A stretch of 64,000 nt of DNA. Origin: Antedon mediterranea (taxonomy: Eukaryota > Echinodermata > Crinoidea > Comatulida > Antedonidae). Positions 61,401-64,000 of the stretch are shown one piece after another (positions within the stretch are counted from its first letter, which is position 1; every line of letters starts with the position of its first letter). The DNA is taken from contig NC_092672.1 in the NCBI RefSeq assembly GCF_964355755.1, positions 1,240,001 to 1,304,000 on the forward strand. The letters run 5' to 3'. The position numbers and the translations under genes are program-made. Under the pieces are notes generated by a model. That model saw only the letters and a list, made by a program, of their open reading frames with translations. It was not told the origin of the DNA and did no database searches.

Positions 61401-63406
61401 GTCTTATTACAATTAAAGCCCCATTCCCTACGTTTTTTAGATCTAATTTAAGATCACAAACTATATTTAATGTAAAAATAATACTATATGGTCCTATTGC
61501 GATAACTTTTTTCGTCTTTAAACGGTTAAAAATGTGAAAAATAAATCGATTTTAATAATTATAGCGGCCCGCTATAAATCCCAAAATGCATTGCGCGCGG
61601 ATTGATATTGTTGTTTTTCACCTGTAATTCGCCCACTTTTCGATCGATCGTGAAGCCAAAACAAATGGAAGACTCCTAACTTTTCAGCGAAAATACTGGG
61701 TTTTCCCCAATTTGTATCAACGGAGTCTGGCAAAAATAGAAAGACAATTAATGCAGCAACTATACAACGTCAAACTAGGTATATAGCTAGCGTACGATGT
61801 TCGTACGTTACCGATGTTTACCAGCTAGGCCTACAAAACTAAGCCTAGCTAGGCTAGGCCTGAGACCGTCCACGAGAGGTCGATCGCCGCGAGCTACTTA
61901 GGTAGTGCATTGTTTCTCACTTTTTATCATAATTTACCATAAAACGTACATTTAAGACAAGGAATGACATGGTTTAATGTTTTTAAAGTGATATATATGT
62001 ATTATTTTCCAAAAAACGTCCAAAATTGCAGGGAAGGGGTCTTTAAGTCTCATTGGGTGTGGAGTTGTAAATTGTCCAGACACTGACTTCATTAAAAGTT
62101 GAAAACAAATATTTAGAAAATAATGTTTTAATGTTACTTTTAACCTCAGAAATATTCTGGTTTCTTTGTTTGAGTAAATTTAACGTAACATTTCGTAATT
62201 TTAAAATGTTTAAAACACTTACCTAGTTTCTGGGTTGTATCCAAGAATATAAAAGAAACAATTGCGATCAGCTTCAAAATCTTTTGCACTGTGGATGTCA
62301 TTATAATGCTTCACGGTACATTTACCCCTACGGAAAAATTGAACAAGTTAAAACCAATTGATCATTCCTTTTAGTACAATATTAAAGACGTTATTTCCAG
62401 TAATTTACTGTCATGTTTACTAATGAAGTTATAAATGGAATAAGAATTTAAATTTCTACATAGTTATAACTGTATAAAGTTAAGTGTAGTGTAATGTTGT
62501 AGTTATATTATCAAAGACTACTATATTTAATAAGACAATTTGGAAATTGGAGACAACTCTGGGATATATTGTTCCCTTGGGTTGTCAAAACTTGAATTTA
62601 TATTTATTCATTAATTTTACTCAAGGCAACAGTTTCCCAGTAATGTGTTTTATAAAAGGATCTTGTCATAAAAAGTGTGTGACTTTCTGTAACTTTATAA
62701 ACACACAGTGTAAGTCTCGGGCGTGTCAGATATAAACAGCTCACGGTTCTTACCTTAGTAAACACACAGTGTAAGTCTCGGGCGTGTCATATATAAACAG
62801 CTCACGGTTCTTACCTTAGTAAACACACAGTGTAAGTCTCGGGCGTGTCAGATATAAACAGCTCACGGTTCTTACCTTAGTAAACACACAGTGTAAGTCT
62901 CGGGTGTGTCAGATATAAACAGCTCACGGTTCTTCACCACAGGATCAGTGATAATAAGATCAAAACCAGAATCTGAAAAAACACATCATGAATAATAAGA
63001 TTTATAGACCTAATGACAGGTGACAGACCTAATTTGCATATTTGCTACTTTAATGCATATCCTTAATTTGTATATGATATTTTCTGATTGTACCTTTTAA
63101 ACATGTGTCCACATGTGTACAAAATTCATGGTTATGAATTAATAAGATACCAATTTCATAGAAAAAAATCAGTTATGTTATAAAAAAAAAAAGAAGCTAA
63201 TTTGCATAATTACTGAATACTGAATACTATACATTCTGCAAGTTGTTCTCTTGTTGGAATGAAGAGGTCACACTCTAACTTAAATAAATCCAGTTCTTAC
63301 TATTTTCTGAGTGTCGATCTTGAACCAGCAGCTGATACACTGTCTCTGGTACTTCAACATGGCGATAGTACCACTTGGCTATCAAAATCACATTCTCACG
63401 TTTACT
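48460..63406 (-). CDS. RERE: RERE/atrophin orthologue, 14 exons, N-terminus outside window
   Basis: Nuclear receptor corepressor of the RERE/Atrophin family, which recruits HDAC1/2 and G9a through ELM2-SANT. Exons 5' to 3': 63301-63406, 62876-62972, 62223-62327, 59930-60203, 59393-59491, 56351-56431, 54753-54894, 54155-54241, 53108-53304, 52732-52884, 52206-52328, 50363-51696, 49655-49841, 48460-49437. Phases agree throughout: 3,963 nt, 1,320 visible residues. Order: end of BAH, ELM2, SANT, GATA-type zinc finger, acidic middle exon with repeated SUMO-consensus motifs, then the Atrophin region with Arg-Glu dipeptides and a His tract. Human RERE is 1,566 aa with a long Pro-rich middle that is not seen here. 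It is the full BAH-containing form rather than the short ATN1 type. The first exons lie beyond 64,000. Confidence 0.95.
49655..49841 (-). CDS. RERE: RERE exon (start of Atrophin region)
   Basis: Codes [20 protein letters not shown] and then a charged helix [20 protein letters not shown]. Human has [20 protein letters not shown] and [20 protein letters not shown]. Confidence 0.92.
49940..50072. mobile_element. MITE-A copy 11 (RERE intron)
   Basis: AGTTCTGTCTACCCTATCAA ... GATAGTGTGACAGAGCT, TAA on both sides. Located between the RERE middle exon and the start of the Atrophin region. Confidence 0.82.
50363..51696 (-). CDS. RERE: RERE large middle exon (acidic, SUMO-motif repeats)
   Basis: A 1,334-bp exon coding about 444 residues. 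The first half is Glu/Asp/Asn-rich and likely disordered or coiled. The second half has [24 protein letters not shown] and six tandem 13-residue repeats, then a run of acidic residues and SRNTR, which joins the next exon at the position of human [12 protein letters not shown]. The human Pro-rich middle is replaced by this sequence. Confidence 0.9.
50508..50745 (-). repeat. In-frame 39-bp coding repeat: six copies of a 13-residue SUMO-motif unit
   Basis: Six tandem units of the form [13 protein letters not shown] (variants FSPHS, MPPHS, MSSNS) inside the RERE middle exon. Each of the six carries IKKE, fitting the psi-K-x-E SUMO acceptor consensus. The 39-bp period keeps the frame. Confidence 0.93.
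51980..52155. mobile_element. MITE-B, degenerate copy (RERE intron)
   Basis: GTTGTGATTGGTCAATCCAC, TTACGTTACGTCTACG and AATTGGTCAACTCACCTGTG, ending AGGAACCATGCTTTA. Two right-half signatures suggest a rearranged or double copy. Confidence 0.6.
52206..52328 (-). CDS. RERE: RERE exon (acidic, with VKLE)
   Basis: Codes [20 protein letters not shown] and an acidic tail [14 protein letters not shown] followed by acidic residues fits the extended SUMO consensus. The acceptor is GGTTTAG|GTG and the donor is GAG|GTAAGC. Confidence 0.88.
52732..52884 (-). CDS. RERE: RERE exon (Ser-rich basic region)
   Basis: Codes [20 protein letters not shown] and a Ser/Thr-Lys region with [18 protein letters not shown] and KKRK. 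Human has STLRSGRKKQPASP and GRNSPSAASTSSNDS. Confidence 0.92.
53108..53304 (-). CDS. RERE: RERE exon (second half of GATA zinc finger)
   Basis: Codes [20 protein letters not shown], giving the second Cys pair, then [20 protein letters not shown] and PVKDDE. Human has [20 protein letters not shown] and FMFKPVKEED. Confidence 0.96.
53448..53612. mobile_element. MITE-A copy 12, right end eroded (RERE intron)
   Basis: Left end AGCTCTGTCTACACTATCAA after TTA. The right arm reads GATACTGTAGTAGTAGATAG and is no longer a clean terminus. Confidence 0.7.
53758..54107. mobile_element. MITE-C copy 2 (RERE intron)
   Basis: AAGATGTATTGTCCCCCAAA ... GGGGGACAATACATCTT; flanks TTAA and TTAA or TA and TA depending on how the ends are drawn. 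About 350 bp, collinear with copy 1 plus a short insertion near the right end. Confidence 0.85.
54155..54241 (-). CDS. RERE: RERE exon (first half of GATA zinc finger)
   Basis: Codes [20 protein letters not shown] and then YACRHCFVT, providing the first Cys pair (C-x2-C) of the GATA-type finger. Confidence 0.95.
54295..54660. repeat. Diverged tandem repeat of about 60 bp (RERE intron)
   Basis: Units of TAATTGTTTGTGTGAACATT, TTACGTTTAGCCCTAGACGC and ATCATCATCATTATG, five to six copies, the right-hand three nearly identical. Confidence 0.85.
54753..54894 (-). CDS. RERE: RERE exon (end of SANT, basic tail)
   Basis: Codes [20 protein letters not shown] and a basic stretch [13 protein letters not shown], ending PPNSEY. 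It matches human [14 protein letters not shown]. Confidence 0.95.
56181..56317. repeat. Inverted repeat with arms of about 53 bp (RERE intron)
   Basis: Arms CACAAGACATATTAAAGG ... ATATAATAATA and complement, separated by about 25 bp; one or two mismatches. It lies 34 bp below the SANT exon donor at 56,351, so it would fold just inside the intron. Confidence 0.88.
56351..56431 (-). CDS. RERE: RERE exon (SANT domain)
   Basis: Codes [20 protein letters not shown] and then LIPSKQT; human has [20 protein letters not shown]. The donor is ACA|GTGAGT. Confidence 0.96.
56505..56765. repeat. 65-bp tandem repeat, 4 copies (RERE intron)
   Basis: Unit TAAGGAACTCGGGTCCCTGC plus GGGTCCATGGCAGCCACAG and CATACCATTATCAGGACAC; nearly perfect copies, GC-richer than the intron around it. 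Not similar to either neighbouring exon. Confidence 0.94.
57793..57997. mobile_element. MITE-C copy 3, degenerate (RERE intron)
   Basis: Shares ACCCATTGACTGGCTGCCAA and the right end GGGGGAAAATACATCTT; the left end is decayed. Confidence 0.65.
58376..58697. mobile_element. MITE-A copy 13 with expanded 21-bp core (RERE intron)
   Basis: Starts at ACACTATCAAATATTG, ends GATAATGTGGACAGAGAT, then TAA. The core, one to three units in other copies, holds about ten tandem units of 21 bp (GTGCCCAAATATGGTAGTGA plus T) at 58,420-58,625, doubling the element's length. Confidence 0.85.
59060..59180. repeat. 24-bp tandem repeat, 5 copies (RERE intron)
   Basis: Unit GGGACATTAATTAAGGGACA plus TCTG, one substitution in the whole array. 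Confidence 0.93.
59393..59491 (-). CDS. RERE: RERE exon (ELM2 end, SANT start)
   Basis: Codes [20 protein letters not shown] and then [20 protein letters not shown] is the start of the SANT domain. The acceptor is CAACAG|CTTCAT and the donor is ACA|GTAAGT. Confidence 0.94.
59722..59848. mobile_element. MITE-A copy 14 (RERE intron)
   Basis: GGCTCTGTCTACACTATCAA ... GATAGTGTAGACAGAGCT, then TTA. Short core with a single unit. Confidence 0.8.
59930..60203 (-). CDS. RERE: RERE exon (ELM2 domain)
   Basis: Codes [20 protein letters not shown] (ELM2 start) and, farther on, [20 protein letters not shown] and [14 protein letters not shown], ending INALNI. Human has [20 protein letters not shown]. 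Confidence 0.96.
60332..61397. mobile_element. 1,066-bp element with about 37-bp perfect terminal inverted repeats (RERE intron)
   Basis: The left end GGCCCTGTTCAGACCCATGG continues CGTTAGACCGTTTTAGC, and the right end is its exact complement. Flanks are AAA on both sides. GTCTGAACA and CGTACGACGCTA motifs recur inside as sub-terminal repeats. No ORF of useful length, so non-autonomous; the superfamily is unclear. Confidence 0.8.
61417..62046. mobile_element. Possible second non-autonomous element next to the 1,066-bp one
   Basis: Left edge AAAGCCCCATTCCCTACG and right edge CAGGGAAGGGGTCTTT are imperfect inverted repeats about 630 bp apart. The interior is mixed, with a CpG-rich patch (GCGGCCCGCTATAAATCC). 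Ends are approximate. Confidence 0.4.
62223..62327 (-). CDS. RERE: RERE exon (end of BAH domain)
   Basis: Codes [20 protein letters not shown] and then [12 protein letters not shown], matching human [15 protein letters not shown]. The acceptor is CCGTAG|GGGTAA; with the two bases of the previous exon this gives R-G-K, as in human LRGKC. Confidence 0.94.
62698..62935 (-). repeat. 61-bp tandem repeat of a RERE BAH exon end with its splice donor, 4 copies
   Basis: Four copies at an exact 61-bp period; the highest-coordinate copy is the 3' part of the RERE exon 62876-62972. CTAAG|GTAAGA donor junctions stand at 62,876 (authentic), 62,815 and 62,754; the fourth copy (62,698-62,750) lacks a donor. 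Intronic copies read GCGTGTC where the exon has GTGTGTC, and one has a CATATA variant. No acceptor precedes any copy, so they cannot form separate exons. Confidence 0.93.
62876..62972 (-). CDS. RERE: RERE exon (BAH domain; founder of the 61-bp repeat)
   Basis: Codes [20 protein letters not shown] and then [12 protein letters not shown]; human has [20 protein letters not shown]. The acceptor is TTTTTTCAG|ATTCTG and the donor is CTAAG|GTAAGA. The exon tail and donor are repeated in the next intron. Reading through the donor gives AGG TAA, an immediate stop. Confidence 0.93.
63301..63406 (-). CDS. RERE: RERE exon (BAH domain)
   Basis: Codes [20 protein letters not shown] and then [15 protein letters not shown], matching human [20 protein letters not shown]. 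It is the first RERE exon in the window. The acceptor is TTCTAG|AGTAAA and the donor is AATA|GTAAGA. Confidence 0.93.
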
Positions 63407-63431
63407 CTAGAATCAAAAGACAAAATCTTAA

Positions 63432-63580
63432 AGCTCTGTCTACACTATCAAACAAGTATGATATGCCCAAATATGGTAATGATACAGTATGCCCAAATAT
63501 GGTAGTGATATGACATCATTATGTCCGTACTGTATATGGGCACATCACATTTTTTTGTCACATAAATTGATATTGCAGAC
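63432..63580. mobile_element. MITE-A copy 15, right end eroded (RERE intron)
   Basis: Left end AGCTCTGTCTACACTATCAA after TAA, core with two units; the right arm fades at TTGATATTGCAGACATAATC. Confidence 0.72.
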
Positions 63581-64000
63581 ATAATCATATTTTAGAGCTT
63601 ATAGTAAAAAGCAATGTTTGTGAAACCCTTTCATAGATAAACATTTGGATTATACAACTCATACATCACCACATCAGTGTCTCCAGAAAGACATTCACTT
63701 TTATTTTATAAAGAAAACAGAGATATTTTAGTATAATATCTTTATGAAGGAACCAACAACCAATGAAAGAAGATTTTAATTACCACAACACCACTATTTT
63801 AAATCAACTCTTCTCATAACAATAATATCACATTACCAATAGAAAGAGGACATATTTTGTAACCAATGATCAAGTTCTATTACAATTTAAACTAAACACC
63901 AACAATAGGATCAACAAACAAAGACAAGTCAATGATACATTTAACCTTCAAAAGAACAAAGAGCTAATATAAGAACCTGATGCAATGATTGGCATGCATT

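Overview
This is animal (metazoan) nuclear DNA. It is AT-rich, with short GT-AG introns and a great deal of simple and mobile repeat. Three genes can be read exon by exon, all on the minus strand: RERE/atrophin (the window starts inside it; exons from 63,406 down to 48,460), an ST6GALNAC-type sialyltransferase (44,290 to 40,583) and a complete PLEKHM2/SKIP orthologue (37,230 to 23,706). Each gene appears once where vertebrates have paralogues, and the motif AGGCCTA is scattered throughout. Together with the overall texture this suggests an invertebrate deuterostome, most likely an echinoderm. That placement is inference; the species cannot be named from the sequence.

Layout. Positions 1-23,700 hold no gene I can support. 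They hold two MITE families, retroelement 3' tails, a 1.85-kb satellite of a 23-bp unit (9,186-11,035), a CpG-rich 19-bp minisatellite (16.7-17.0 kb) and a 3.5-kb array of cruciform-forming palindromes (18.67-22.15 kb). Positions 23,706-37,230 are PLEKHM2 in 16 coding exons (1,123 aa predicted, every exon phase checked by hand). Positions 40,583-44,290 are the sialyltransferase in 5 coding exons (375 aa). Positions 44.3-48.4 kb are intergenic with a nested MITE cluster and a minisatellite. Positions 48,460-63,406 are 14 RERE exons (1,320 aa visible), covering part of the BAH domain, then ELM2, SANT, the GATA zinc finger, an acidic middle and the Atrophin C-terminus. The N-terminus lies beyond the window.

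The genes do not form an operon or a common pathway. PLEKHM2 is a lysosome/ARL8-kinesin adaptor, the sialyltransferase is a Golgi enzyme, and RERE is a nuclear corepressor. All three have human counterparts on chromosome 1p, so the linkage may be old.

The most unusual observation is that two different genes carry tandem arrays made from the 3' end of a coding exon plus its own splice donor. In PLEKHM2, exon 4 is followed by 32 further 59-bp copies of its tail and GTAAGT donor at exact spacing. In RERE, a BAH-domain exon is followed by further 61-bp copies, two with an intact donor. In both, the exon-internal start of the repeat looks like the donor (an AAG microhomology), and reading through any donor meets an immediate in-frame TAA. 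Other points of note are a tandem array of SUMO-consensus motifs in RERE, the absence of the kinesin-binding W-acidic motifs in PLEKHM2, MITEs with 3-bp TWA target duplications, and a near-identical 738-bp duplication within the palindrome array.
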